Positions 25,805-37,994 of a stretch of 64,000 nt of DNA are shown here, piece by piece. How positions within the stretch are numbered: position 1 is the first letter of the stretch; each line of letters opens with the position of its first letter. Origin of the DNA: Paenibacillus sp. FSL R5-0345 (GTDB lineage Bacteria > Bacillota > Bacilli > Paenibacillales > Paenibacillaceae); assembly GCF_000758585.1 (NCBI RefSeq), contig NZ_CP009281.1, positions 3,286,001 through 3,350,000 of the forward strand. Direction: 5' to 3'. Made by a program: the position numbers and the translations under genes. The notes beneath the pieces were generated by a model. It was not told the origin of the DNA, did no database searches, and was given only the letters and a program-made list of their open reading frames with translations.

Positions 25805-26590
25805 ATGTTTAGTAAAACGATCTTTAAGCAAACATTGAAAGCAAATTTTAAGCTGTGGCTTATTTTCACGATAATCATGAGCGTGTTTAGTGGCGTGCTG
25901 ATTGCTGTATTCGATCCAAAAACGATATCTAGCATGTCGGATATGGTGAAGGATACCCCCCTTGCGAACATGTTAGGATCAACTTCATTCCTTGGCATGC
26001 TTTCTCAGACCTTCTATTCCATGCAAGGCGTTATTCTGCCATTGATATTTGTGATTATGACCGCCAACAGTCTTATTGCATCACAGGTGGATAGAGGCTC
26101 CATGGCTTACTTGCTATCAACACCTATAAAAAGAAGCACCGTAGTCAGAACACAGGCTATTTATCTGGTAACATCGCTTATTGCAATGTTTACGATTTTA
26201 TCTATCGTGGGTGTAATTTCTGTTCAGGCTTTTCAGAGCGATATTGATTTCAATATTTCAGATTTGATAATGCTAAATGTAGGTTTATTCCTCTTAATGT
26301 TTGCAACCAGCAGTATTTCTTTCTTGTTTTCTTGTATCTTCAATTTGTCCAAGAACTCACTCGCTTTTGGTGCAGGAATCCCACTTGCTTTCTTTCTCTT
26401 TGAACTGATGGGGAAGGTTGATAGCAGTCTGGAGGGATTTAAGTATATCTCACTGAATACATTATTTGATACGGATGCCATCATAAATAACGGCGATTAC
26501 TCGATTCAGTTTACATTGCTTGGTGTTATTGGGATTGGACTTTATGCGATAGGCATACGAGTTTTTAAGGAAAAGGATTTGCCTTTATAA
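25805..26590 (+). CDS. ABC-2 type permease
   Basis: The 261-residue protein has six hydrophobic segments with a large loop after the first. It includes SLIASQVDRGSMAYLLSTPIKRSTVVRTQ, the typical cytosolic motif of ABC-2 membrane proteins. It starts at ATG 25805, after AAAGGAGGAG, 14 bases behind the second ATPase gene. With the two ATPases it completes an exporter under control of the first gene of the operon. Confidence 0.88.
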   Translation: MFSKTIFKQTLKANFKLWLIFTIIMSVFSGVLIAVFDPKTISSMSDMVKDTPLANMLGSTSFLGMLSQTFYSMQGVILPLIFVIMTANSLIASQVDRGSMAYLLSTPIKRSTVVRTQAIYLVTSLIAMFTILSIVGVISVQAFQSDIDFNISDLIMLNVGLFLLMFATSSISFLFSCIFNLSKNSLAFGAGIPLAFFLFELMGKVDSSLEGFKYISLNTLFDTDAIINNGDYSIQFTLLGVIGIGLYAIGIRVFKEKDLPL

Positions 26591-26710
26591 TATGTGTCCG
26601 ATGATTGAGGAGGGGGCACTCACATCAAAAGGAAATATCTTCTTGTCTACTTTTTAAGATATTCTTGGTAAGGTTAGGGGATATCAATGAATAAGAGGTG
26701 ATGAGTTGTC

Positions 26711-27601
26711 ATGAGTAAGAAATACTGCTTGTTCTGTGATGAGATCGTCTCCACTGCAACAGATGGCGATTATGATAGGTATTTAGGTTGTAATTGTTCT
26801 CCCGACGGGTTCTATAACTTATTGAGAGATAGCTATGAGCCGATTAATTCACTCCCGCATCAAAAGAAACGTGACATGTTTCATATCATATCGGCTTATA
26901 TTCGGGAATTGACTGATCGTGAGGAGAAGGTTAGTCTATCGGCTGACGATTTGGAATCCATTGTAATATCCTCAAGAATTCCTGTGACGATTGAAGATAA
27001 AGGATACCGTTTACTGCAATACTTATACAGACATTCTGAGGCTCCAGGAGATACTATCGTTATTCAACCACTCTCCAGTAGCTATAACCTGACGTATTCG
27101 CCCAATCTGCAAGAACTGGTATATATCATAGATAAGCTGATTAACGAGCAGTTTATCATTAGAGAAGGCATGACCTTTAAGCTGACGGACGAGGGATGGA
27201 ATGAAGCTGCCGCAATCGCAGGAGGCAAAAAGTTAAAACCATGTATCGTTCTATTGTCGGATGCCGAGGAGTTGCACACGGAGTGGATGGAAAAGCTGCT
27301 TCCAAAAATCGAACAATTTGGTTATACGCCGCGTTTGTTAAGACACACAACACAAAACCGTGAACCGTATTCCTTGGAGCTTATTGAAGAAAGTAAATTG
27401 ATTATCGCAGATTTAACTGGTCAATCCCCTGAAGTGTATTTTACGGCAGGATATGCGCTCGGTTTGAACATCCCAGTGATATGGACCGTGAATAGCAGCG
27501 ATGCCGATAATCTTTTTGTGCAAGTGAAAAATATTCGTCCAATCGTTTGGGATACAGCTGAAGAGCTGGCAGTTTTACTTCAACAGAAGTTAAGTTTGTA
27601 G
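26711..27601 (+). CDS. Zn-finger-like / helical / nucleoside-deoxyribosyltransferase-like protein
   Basis: I do not know a name for this 296-residue protein, but three parts are visible. Residues 6-29 have CxxC...CxC (YCLFC...GCNC), a likely zinc-binding knuckle. Residues ~55-170 are helical and end in a winged-helix-like stretch (ELVYIIDKLINEQFIIREGMTFKLTDEGW). Residues ~175-290 have the alpha/beta order of nucleoside 2-deoxyribosyltransferase-like domains: KPCIVLLSD, SKLIIADLTGQSPEVYF, AGYALGLNIPVIW. At the position where that family usually has Glu (PNVFYELGYA) it has Thr245, so catalysis may be lost or altered. It could be a nucleotide sensor or a stress effector. AGAGGTG precedes ATG 26711, 120 bases after the permease gene; a terminator follows. 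Confidence 0.7.
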   Translation: MSKKYCLFCDEIVSTATDGDYDRYLGCNCSPDGFYNLLRDSYEPINSLPHQKKRDMFHIISAYIRELTDREEKVSLSADDLESIVISSRIPVTIEDKGYRLLQYLYRHSEAPGDTIVIQPLSSSYNLTYSPNLQELVYIIDKLINEQFIIREGMTFKLTDEGWNEAAAIAGGKKLKPCIVLLSDAEELHTEWMEKLLPKIEQFGYTPRLLRHTTQNREPYSLELIEESKLIIADLTGQSPEVYFTAGYALGLNIPVIWTVNSSDADNLFVQVKNIRPIVWDTAEELAVLLQQKLSL

Positions 27602-27641
27602 AGTCCATGTCAAATTTAATACGAACATCTTACGCAGAAAG

Positions 27642-27667
27642 AAGCCGCGATACTCGCGGCTTTTTTC
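27642..27667 (+). terminator. Terminator after the deoxyribosyltransferase-like gene
   Basis: AAGCCGCGA pairs with TCGCGGCTT around a three-base loop, followed by T residues. Confidence 0.88.
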
Positions 27668-28122
27668 TTATCACTACAAAGGTTAATGTCCAACGGAAGG
27701 TTATTACGAAATTTTTTACTATTAGTGAGGATTGTACCGAGACTCACGAATAGGAATGCTATAATACAATTAAATTCTATAAATTAAAATATAGTTTATT
27801 GTAAAACTATAGTTAATTTTTTATTTTTCAAATAGACTGAACCTGTTCTTTGGTTAGAATCAAAAATGGGGGGTTGACCATAATTGCTGATGGGGACTAT
27901 TATTTGGATTAAACAAATTTAAGTTAGTCTGAATGCTTTATTTGAACAGAAGGTTGCTCAAGTCGGATGAGCCGAACAGTAACAGATAAAAAGAAAACGG
28001 TTACAAACAGGCTTTGTATATATTTAAAGGAGACGACGTTCTGATCATTCTCAAGACTTTTAAAATTTGTTCAATTAGTGAATGAATACAATAATAGGTT
28101 GAACAGCTGCAAGGGGGCAGAT
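27668..28122 (+). promoter_or_regulatory. Leader region of the galactoside operon with a candidate cre site
   Basis: This 455-base stretch is AT-rich and has no gene. AGAAAACGGTTACA (27992-28005) matches the CcpA cre consensus TGNAANCGNTNNCA except at the first base. This is consistent with glucose repression of the operon that begins at 28123. I could not assign a confident promoter. Confidence 0.5.
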
Positions 28123-29682
28123 ATGAAACCAATATTTAAAATTATGATTGTGGATGACGAGATGCTGGTTAGACAAGGAATTAAACATCTTTTGGATTGG
28201 GAACAAGAAGGGTATCGAATCGCAGGTGAGGCTTCTAACGGTCTTGAGGCATTAAGTATGATGGATGAGGTTAATCCGCATATTATTATTACAGATATCG
28301 TAATGCCAATTATGGGCGGAGAGAAGCTAGTCAAGATTGTTAAAGAGAAGTATCCTCACGTTGTTGTAATCGTCTTAAGCAGTTTCAGTGAATATGATTA
28401 TGTTCGCTCCACATTTCAGAATGGTGTAGCCGATTACATCCTGAAGCCGAAGCTGGAAGCCGACTACCTATTATCCATCCTAAATAAAACTACAGCAAAA
28501 ATGTCAGGGATGAAGCTGGCCGATCCAGGGACCGATCCAGAGGAAAAGAAGGTTTTACTTGCGATTGAGAAGCTCATGACGGGATATGAATCTGTACTGG
28601 AACCTACACTGCTACATTCGTGGTTTCCTCATAAACAATTCGCGTTTTTCGGAGCGGATATGAAACATATTAAAGATTCTGGTGACAAGTTAATGTTCGC
28701 AAATGAAATAGAAAGTGGAATCCGCAAGTTCGTTTTAGACAGTGCAGTGTTTATTCGGCTAAGATTTGTTAACGAATCGGTTATTTATCTATTCAATGTT
28801 GATCCGGAACAATGGGACGAGCTTGCAATTGAACTCCGTTATTTGATCTCAGAAATCGCACAGCGTGTGCAAGAAACGCATTTTATTATTAGTCAGAGTT
28901 TCACGGACTTTGTGAGTCTTGGTGCGATTTATCGAGACAATTATTTAAAGCTTAATCGATACAGTTTCTATTTGCCGGAACGAAATCTGATTGAAAATGA
29001 TCATTTGCCAAGCCTTCCGGGAGCGTATCAGGAAATTGACATGGGAGAATTAATGGATCAGTTGAGACGTAAGCAATTCCAGAAGGCATTTACAGAGTTT
29101 CTGGAATATGTTCATCAACGTTCAATGGATTATCGCATGGATATTTTCGAATTCAAATCGCTATTGGGGAACTTTATATTTAACGTAGCGACGACACTTG
29201 GAAAAATGAAATTTGAGATTGGAAGTCTGGAGGAGACCAAATACGACTACTTCCGAAAAATAGATGAAGCGTTGTATGCAAGTGATGCAATTGCTGTTAC
29301 TGAAGCATTCATTCATGAAGTTGAGCGCACGATTGGGGAGACGAATGCAGCTGTTAATCCAAATATGACGAAGCTTCTCGAATATATCCAGAATCATTTT
29401 GCAGATCCGATTACACTGACAGGGGTAGCTAGACAGTTTCATTTCAATGCTTCTTACTTATCGAGTTATTTTACTGCACATAATGGCGAAGGATTTAGTG
29501 AGTACCTGAATAAAGTACGGGTGGAAAAAGCTATGGAGCTGCTTGAGATAACGGAGAAATCAATTGCTGATATTAGCGCAAGCGTGGGTTACTCAGATCA
29601 AAGTTATTTTACCAAAGTATTTAAAAAACAGACTGGCATTTCTCCGAGCCGGTACCGGAGACGGGATGTTGAGCAGTCATGA
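28123..29682 (+). CDS. YesN-type response regulator with AraC DNA-binding domain
   Basis: I start at ATG 28123 (MKPIFKIMIVDDE), behind AAGGGGGC; an in-frame ATG 15 codons earlier does not fit the receiver domain. The receiver spans ~1-125 with phospho-acceptor Asp58 (IIITDIVMP). A long middle domain follows, and an AraC-type pair of helix-turn-helices lies at ~415-515 (ITLTGVARQFHFNASYLSSYF, IADISASVGYSDQSYFTKVFKKQTGISPSRYR). It overlaps the kinase gene by four bases (ATGA). The pair should activate the downstream transporter and beta-galactosidase genes in response to an extracellular sugar. Confidence 0.92.
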   Translation: MKPIFKIMIVDDEMLVRQGIKHLLDWEQEGYRIAGEASNGLEALSMMDEVNPHIIITDIVMPIMGGEKLVKIVKEKYPHVVVIVLSSFSEYDYVRSTFQNGVADYILKPKLEADYLLSILNKTTAKMSGMKLADPGTDPEEKKVLLAIEKLMTGYESVLEPTLLHSWFPHKQFAFFGADMKHIKDSGDKLMFANEIESGIRKFVLDSAVFIRLRFVNESVIYLFNVDPEQWDELAIELRYLISEIAQRVQETHFIISQSFTDFVSLGAIYRDNYLKLNRYSFYLPERNLIENDHLPSLPGAYQEIDMGELMDQLRRKQFQKAFTEFLEYVHQRSMDYRMDIFEFKSLLGNFIFNVATTLGKMKFEIGSLEETKYDYFRKIDEALYASDAIAVTEAFIHEVERTIGETNAAVNPNMTKLLEYIQNHFADPITLTGVARQFHFNASYLSSYFTAHNGEGFSEYLNKVRVEKAMELLEITEKSIADISASVGYSDQSYFTKVFKKQTGISPSRYRRRDVEQS

Positions 29683-31469
29683 TCGGAGCAATCATCCACA
29701 AGCTTAGAAAGCAGGGTTTATTTCTCAAGCTTTTTCTTGTAACTCTCATAAGCATAATTACCGTATCCCTTCTGACATTGTCTATTACCATCCGTATGTC
29801 AGAGAGTTTATTCTTAAAGACCTTCAGCATAACGAACGGTAAACTACTGAATCAAATGAAGACAAACCTGGAGTCTTACAACAACGTTGTAGCTACAGGC
29901 GCTACTATGACAGCACAAAATGGAGCTGTCCGAAGCTATTTGTCTGGCGGTGAAACGGATTCAGTGACGCTTGCTATCAAAACCTACCAGATGACAGAAG
30001 GCATGCGTGCTGTCCGCTCCAACCTTAGTGCTTTTGATGTGGGTATTATGATCGTAGGAGCAAATGGCAGGAGTTATTCAACCGATCCTTGGTATTGGTC
30101 TGCTACTGCTGAAGAACTGAAGAAACACCCGATTACGAAAGCGACAGTAGCAAAACCTGAGCAAATCCTGTACCAGCTTTATCAAAAAGAAGATAGTAAA
30201 ACCAAAGCGAAAGAGATCATGTTAGTGGCTTCTAAAGCTCTATTTGATCATTCTACCGGCAGTATCTATGGCACTATGTACATTGCAATTCGTGATAGCG
30301 ATTTTAAGAACTTCTACGCCAATTTTACAAGTGAAGGTAATGATGTTGTGTTGCTGAATGGAAAAGGTCAAATCGTATCCAGCAGCAGGACAGAGTTAAT
30401 CGGGCTGCTCGATCAACAGCTGCTCCAAGAAGTAGTTGATGAACAGAGTGCGGGAGAAAATGGAGAATCTGTCAATATCATGGGTAATGAACGAATAGTG
30501 TTCTCTGAATACTTGCCTGAATTTGATGTTTATTTGGTAAATCTGATCGATAAGAAAGCTGTGACCGGTCAGATGGTAAATGCCAAAGCAGTGTCGTTAA
30601 CGATCATGGCGATCGTAGCCATTTCGCTTATTATTGTATTTTTAATTACAAGGAAAATGACGAAGTCCCTGCGTGTACTCGTTGAACAGATGTCGAGTAT
30701 TCCCAAGGGAGGGTTCGATAATCATGTAGATGTCGCCACAAGCAGTTATGAAGTTAAGGAGCTGGGTAATGCTTTTAATTATATGCTTGATTCACTACAT
30801 GATTATGTTGATCGGTTAATGGAGACACAGAAGCAGCAGCGTAATGCAGAGCTGGCCGCACTTCAAATGCAGATCAATCCACATTTTTTATATAATACGT
30901 TGGCTTCTATTAAATTTCTGGTACAACAGGGCAACAAGGAAAAAGCTGCTGGAACGATAAATTCGCTAATCTCACTCCTGCAAAATACTGTCAGCGATGT
31001 TCAATCCACTATACCTGTTAGTCAAGAATTAGAATCGCTGAAGCATTATGTGTTTATCAATCATGTGAGGTACGGTGAGAAGATCCGCGTGAATTATTTT
31101 GTAGAGCCTGAAAGCTTGGATTATCATATGCCAAAGCTTATTCTTCAACCTTTTATCGAAAACGCGTTCTTTCATGCATTCAACCTTAAAGATGAGGGAA
31201 GAATTCTCATCATGATTGCTGTACAGGAGCATCAGCTTGTATGCGAAGTTGTAGATAACGGAGATGGAATGGACCTTGACCCGAATTTGATGGAAGCGGA
31301 GCAGCTACCGGCGTCGAAACACAAACGCCAACTGTTCTCTGGGATCGGTATACGAAATGTAGATGATAGAATCAAATTGTTATATGGAGAGGGATACGGT
31401 ATTAACATTACAAGCAAACGAAACGAAGGTACGAAAATCATTATTACGCTTCCATTGTTAAAAAACTAA
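29679..31469 (+). CDS. YesM-type sensor histidine kinase
   Basis: The 596-residue protein has a membrane segment at ~15-35, an extracellular sensor domain of ~260 residues and a second membrane segment at ~305-325 (LTIMAIVAISLIIVFLI). A HAMP domain and the His_kinase domain follow, with its phospho-acceptor His in QMQINPHFLYNTLASIKFL. The HATPase has ILQPFIENAFFHAF and NGDGMD. This is the usual partner of YesN regulators. It is translationally coupled to the regulator gene. The ligand is unknown but the operon points to a galactoside. Confidence 0.92.
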   Translation: MIGAIIHKLRKQGLFLKLFLVTLISIITVSLLTLSITIRMSESLFLKTFSITNGKLLNQMKTNLESYNNVVATGATMTAQNGAVRSYLSGGETDSVTLAIKTYQMTEGMRAVRSNLSAFDVGIMIVGANGRSYSTDPWYWSATAEELKKHPITKATVAKPEQILYQLYQKEDSKTKAKEIMLVASKALFDHSTGSIYGTMYIAIRDSDFKNFYANFTSEGNDVVLLNGKGQIVSSSRTELIGLLDQQLLQEVVDEQSAGENGESVNIMGNERIVFSEYLPEFDVYLVNLIDKKAVTGQMVNAKAVSLTIMAIVAISLIIVFLITRKMTKSLRVLVEQMSSIPKGGFDNHVDVATSSYEVKELGNAFNYMLDSLHDYVDRLMETQKQQRNAELAALQMQINPHFLYNTLASIKFLVQQGNKEKAAGTINSLISLLQNTVSDVQSTIPVSQELESLKHYVFINHVRYGEKIRVNYFVEPESLDYHMPKLILQPFIENAFFHAFNLKDEGRILIMIAVQEHQLVCEVVDNGDGMDLDPNLMEAEQLPASKHKRQLFSGIGIRNVDDRIKLLYGEGYGINITSKRNEGTKIIITLPLLKN

Positions 31470-31584
31470 AAATTTTACATGAATCTAAAAATAGTGCCAG
31501 AATTGAAATGAGAATCAAAATAGGATCCAATAATAACACCAAAGCTAACAAAGATACTGCCAAAGAAAGCGAATACAAAGTGAT

Positions 31585-31625
31585 AAGATGGAAGCGTAGC
31601 AGGGAAAACGCTTCCATCTTTATTA
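31585..31625 (+). terminator. Intercistronic hairpin between kinase and binding-protein genes
   Basis: A 12-base-pair perfect stem (31585-31596 with 31609-31620) and a 12-base loop are followed by a T-rich TATTATTTTT. It could end part of the regulator transcripts or stabilise a processed binding-protein mRNA. I see no separate strong promoter downstream of it. Confidence 0.65.
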
Positions 31626-31653
31626 TTTTTCAGATTATCAAGGGGGTTAAGAA

Positions 31654-32955
31654 GTGAAAAAATTATTATCCGTAATGCTGGCTAGTGTGGTACTACTGTC
31701 TGCATGTTCCTCAGGTGGAACAAAAAACGATACGAGCAACTCCGGTAGTGAAGGTAATAGCAAGCCAAAAGAGATCACAGTTTGGGCTTGGGACCCAGCG
31801 TTTAACATTGCCGCTATGAATGTTGCCAAAGAGGCTTATGCGAAAGTCAATCCAGACGTAACAATAAACGTCGTAGAGAACGCACAGGCTGATATCGTTC
31901 AGAAGCTGAACACTGGGCTAAACTCTGGTTCGACGAAGGGGCTGCCTAACATTGTTCTGATCGAAGATTACCGTGCGCAGAGCTTCTTGCAAGCGTATCC
32001 GGATTCCTTTTTTGAATTAACGGATGTTGTAAAGGCTGCCGACTTTGCGGATTACAAGATTGGCCCGACCAGTGTTGACGGTAAGCAATACGGTGTTCCA
32101 TTTGACTCTGGTGTAACTGGAATGTACGTACGGACAGACTATCTTGAGCAAGCAGGCTACAGCCTGGATTCATTACAGGATATCGACTGGAAGCAATATA
32201 TCGAGATCGGTAAAGCTGTAAAAGAAAAAACCGGCAAAAGCATGATTACGCTTGATCCAAATGATCTTGGGCTTATCCGAGTCATGATCCAATCAGCGGG
32301 CGCATGGTACACAGGTGAAGATGGTCAAACTCCGACTATAGCAGATAATGCTGCTTTGAAAGAAGCACTTGAATTGTACAAAGAAATGATGGATTCCGGC
32401 ATCGTAAAAGTAAACTCCGACTGGAGCCAATTTGTAGGCGCATTCAATAGTGGTGAAGTGGCTACTGTTCCGACAGGTAACTGGATTACACCTTCAATTA
32501 AAGCTGAAGCTTCCCAATCCGGTAAGTGGGCAGTCGCTCCGCTTCCTAAGCTGGCAGCTACTACAGGCTCCGTTCACGCATCCAACCTTGGGGGCAGCTC
32601 CTGGTATGTAATGAATGTAGATGGTAAAGAGGCAGCTGCAGAGTTCCTCTCTAAGACTTTTGCCTCTGATGCTGAATTGTATCAAACATTGAATACAAAA
32701 GTTGGTGTCATCGGTACTTTAAAAGCTGCGGCAAGCGGAGAAGCTTATTCAGCTGCGGATGAATTCTTCAAAGGTCAAAAAGTCGTATCTGATTTCGCAG
32801 CATGGACCGAGCAAATTCCAAACGTCAACTATGGCATGAACACTTACGCAATAGAGGACATTATGGTTGTAGCCGTACAATCTTATCTTGGTGGAAAAGA
32901 TATCGATACAGTTCTGAAAGACGCTCAGAAGCAAGCAGATACCCAAATTCGCTAA
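31654..32955 (+). CDS. Sugar ABC transporter substrate-binding lipoprotein
   Basis: The start is GTG 31654, behind AAGGGGGTT. A lipoprotein signal with lipobox LLSACSS is followed by a low-complexity linker and a family 1 extracellular binding protein (EITVWAWDPAFNIAAMNVAKEAYAKVNPDVTINV, GVPFDSGVTGMYVRTDYLEQAGY, FNSGEVATVPTGNW). Length 433 is normal. It delivers an oligosaccharide to the two permeases encoded next. The adjacent GH2 gene suggests a beta-galactoside. No ATPase is encoded here, so a shared MsmX-type ATPase elsewhere would be needed. Confidence 0.92.
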   Translation: MKKLLSVMLASVVLLSACSSGGTKNDTSNSGSEGNSKPKEITVWAWDPAFNIAAMNVAKEAYAKVNPDVTINVVENAQADIVQKLNTGLNSGSTKGLPNIVLIEDYRAQSFLQAYPDSFFELTDVVKAADFADYKIGPTSVDGKQYGVPFDSGVTGMYVRTDYLEQAGYSLDSLQDIDWKQYIEIGKAVKEKTGKSMITLDPNDLGLIRVMIQSAGAWYTGEDGQTPTIADNAALKEALELYKEMMDSGIVKVNSDWSQFVGAFNSGEVATVPTGNWITPSIKAEASQSGKWAVAPLPKLAATTGSVHASNLGGSSWYVMNVDGKEAAAEFLSKTFASDAELYQTLNTKVGVIGTLKAAASGEAYSAADEFFKGQKVVSDFAAWTEQIPNVNYGMNTYAIEDIMVVAVQSYLGGKDIDTVLKDAQKQADTQIR

Positions 32956-33066
32956 TCACACTTAGGCTGTACAATCTAAGCCCTTGCTTCTTCTTCTCCT
33001 GTAAATTGGATTTCTACAGAAGGATGGGCAGCAGGGGCTTTCATCTCTAATAAATCAGACAGAAGG

Positions 33067-33996
33067 GTGTGGAGTGGAGTGGAAACTGTAAAGCCAGGGC
33101 TAAGCTCTCAAAGACATAAGAGCTCTAAGGGTCAACGGCGAATCCATCTAACAGGCTGGTTATTCGTTCTTGTGCCGGTCATAATGATCAGTATTTTCTA
33201 TTTTTACCCAATGATTCAAGCTTTAATTTTATCTTTCAAAACAGGCAGAGGAAACAACCTTCATTTTACCGGTTTTGATAACTATATTCGACTGTTTAGC
33301 GACACCACTTTTCTTACAGCCGTCAAGAACACTTTCATTTACTTGATTATTCAAGTCCCAGTCATGCTGGTGCTGGCGCTCTTTATCGCCGTACTCCTCA
33401 ATGACGAAAGACTGAAATTTAAAGGGTTTTTCAGAACGGCCATATTTCTGCCCACGGTAACCTCACTTGTAGCGTACTCCGTTGTTTTCAAATACATGTT
33501 TGGAGCCGAAGGCATCATCAATAAATTTCTAGTGAATCTGCATCTAATTAGCGAGCCGATTCAATGGATTACTGACCCCTTCTGGGCCAAAGTTACGATC
33601 ATCATTGCCATCACTTGGCGCTTTACTGGCTATAATATGATTTTCTATTTGTCATCATTGCAAAATGTCGATAAATCAATTTATGAGGCTGCTCATATCG
33701 ATGGTGCAAATGCATTTACACAATTTTTCAAAATTACAGTCCCACTATTGAAGCCGATCATCTTGTTTACGACGATAACATCGACCATTGGAACACTTCA
33801 GTTGTTTGATGAGGTGGTTAACATCACGAAGGGTGGACCGGGCAATGCAACCATGTCGATTTCCCAATATATTTATAACCTGTCCTTTGAATACACACCT
33901 AACTTTGGATATGCTGCAACCGTCTCCTATTCGATTGTTGTAATGGTGCTCATTCTGACGCTTATTCAGAACAAAGTAGGAGGGGATAAGAGATAA
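33067..33996 (+). CDS. Sugar ABC permease (MalF/UgpA type)
   Basis: Six membrane segments follow a basic N-terminal tail (RHKSSKGQRRIHLTGWLFVLVPVIMISIFYFYP). The EAA loop that contacts the ATPase is present (EAAHIDGANAFTQFFKITVPLLKP). The start codon is uncertain: GTG 33067 is too close to AGAAGG, and GTG 33079 is a reasonable alternative. The stop overlaps the next start (TAATG). It forms the channel with the second permease for the oligosaccharide bound by the upstream lipoprotein. Confidence 0.9.
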   Translation: MWSGVETVKPGLSSQRHKSSKGQRRIHLTGWLFVLVPVIMISIFYFYPMIQALILSFKTGRGNNLHFTGFDNYIRLFSDTTFLTAVKNTFIYLIIQVPVMLVLALFIAVLLNDERLKFKGFFRTAIFLPTVTSLVAYSVVFKYMFGAEGIINKFLVNLHLISEPIQWITDPFWAKVTIIIAITWRFTGYNMIFYLSSLQNVDKSIYEAAHIDGANAFTQFFKITVPLLKPIILFTTITSTIGTLQLFDEVVNITKGGPGNATMSISQYIYNLSFEYTPNFGYAATVSYSIVVMVLILTLIQNKVGGDKR

Positions 33997-34817
33997 TGAA
34001 AACCAAACGCATGTTTACTTACTTGTTTCTAATCATCGCTGCGCTGATCTCTATCTTTCCATTTATCTGGATGGTAATAAGCGCCACGAACCAGTCGGTT
34101 GATGTAACAAAAGGGACAATGTTGCCAGGTGCACATCTAGTTGAAAATATAAACAATCTATTTAGTTCAGTGGATATGTGGCAGGCTCTTTGGAACTCCG
34201 CAAAAATCTCTGTAGTGACTACTGTGCTTTCACTGCTAGTAGCATCGGCGGCTGGATATGGTTTTGAAATGTACCGCAGCCGGAGTAAAGATATCGTATT
34301 CAATATTTTACTTGCTTCAATGATGATTCCATTTGCGGCGATCATGGTACCTCTATTTCAAATGTTCGCAAAAGTATCAAGTGTAGTGCCATTTCTTGGT
34401 ATCGATACAGCAGGTGCAGTCATTCTTCCGACATTTACAACAGCATTCCTAATTTTTTTCTTTCGTCAAAATACAAAAATGTTTCCTAAGGATATGATGG
34501 AGGCTGGGCGCATCGATGGTCTTTCGGAATTTGGTTTGTTCTTCCGGATTTATATGCCAACGATGAAATCAACTTACGCCGCCGCTGCGATTATCACATT
34601 TCTAAACAGCTGGAACAATTATCTATGGCCTTTGATCGTATTACAATCACCAAAAAATATGACTGTGCCCCTTCTTATCTCGAATCTTGGATCGGGTTAT
34701 GCCCCTGACTATGGTCTGATCATGTCTGCGATTGTCATTACGACACTGCCGACTGCTCTTGTATTCTTCATGATGCAAAAGCAATTTGTGGCTGGGATGA
34801 CGGGTTCAGTTAAATAA
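33996..34817 (+). CDS. Sugar ABC permease (MalG/UgpE type)
   Basis: The 273-residue protein has six membrane segments and the EAA loop (EAGRIDGLSEFGLFFRIYMPTMKS). The ending QKQFVAGMTGSVK is typical of MalG-type subunits. Start ATG 33996 shares one base with the preceding stop and lies behind GAGGGGAT. Together with the upstream subunit it makes the membrane channel of the importer. Confidence 0.92.
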   Translation: MKTKRMFTYLFLIIAALISIFPFIWMVISATNQSVDVTKGTMLPGAHLVENINNLFSSVDMWQALWNSAKISVVTTVLSLLVASAAGYGFEMYRSRSKDIVFNILLASMMIPFAAIMVPLFQMFAKVSSVVPFLGIDTAGAVILPTFTTAFLIFFFRQNTKMFPKDMMEAGRIDGLSEFGLFFRIYMPTMKSTYAAAAIITFLNSWNNYLWPLIVLQSPKNMTVPLLISNLGSGYAPDYGLIMSAIVITTLPTALVFFMMQKQFVAGMTGSVK

Positions 34818-34834
34818 CTTAGCGATTATTTTAA

Positions 34835-37927
<3,093 letters not shown>

Positions 37928-37950
37928 TTTGAGATGAAATAGGTAATCCA

Positions 37951-37990
37951 AATGCTCGTTTCAACGATAAGGTTGAGGCGAGCGTTTTTT
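37951..37990 (+). terminator. Terminator of the galactoside operon
   Basis: A 15-base stem (37951-37965 with 37972-37986, a few wobble pairs) and a six-base loop are followed by T residues. It also faces the end of the convergent kinase gene. Confidence 0.85.
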
Positions 37991-37994
37991 GCAT

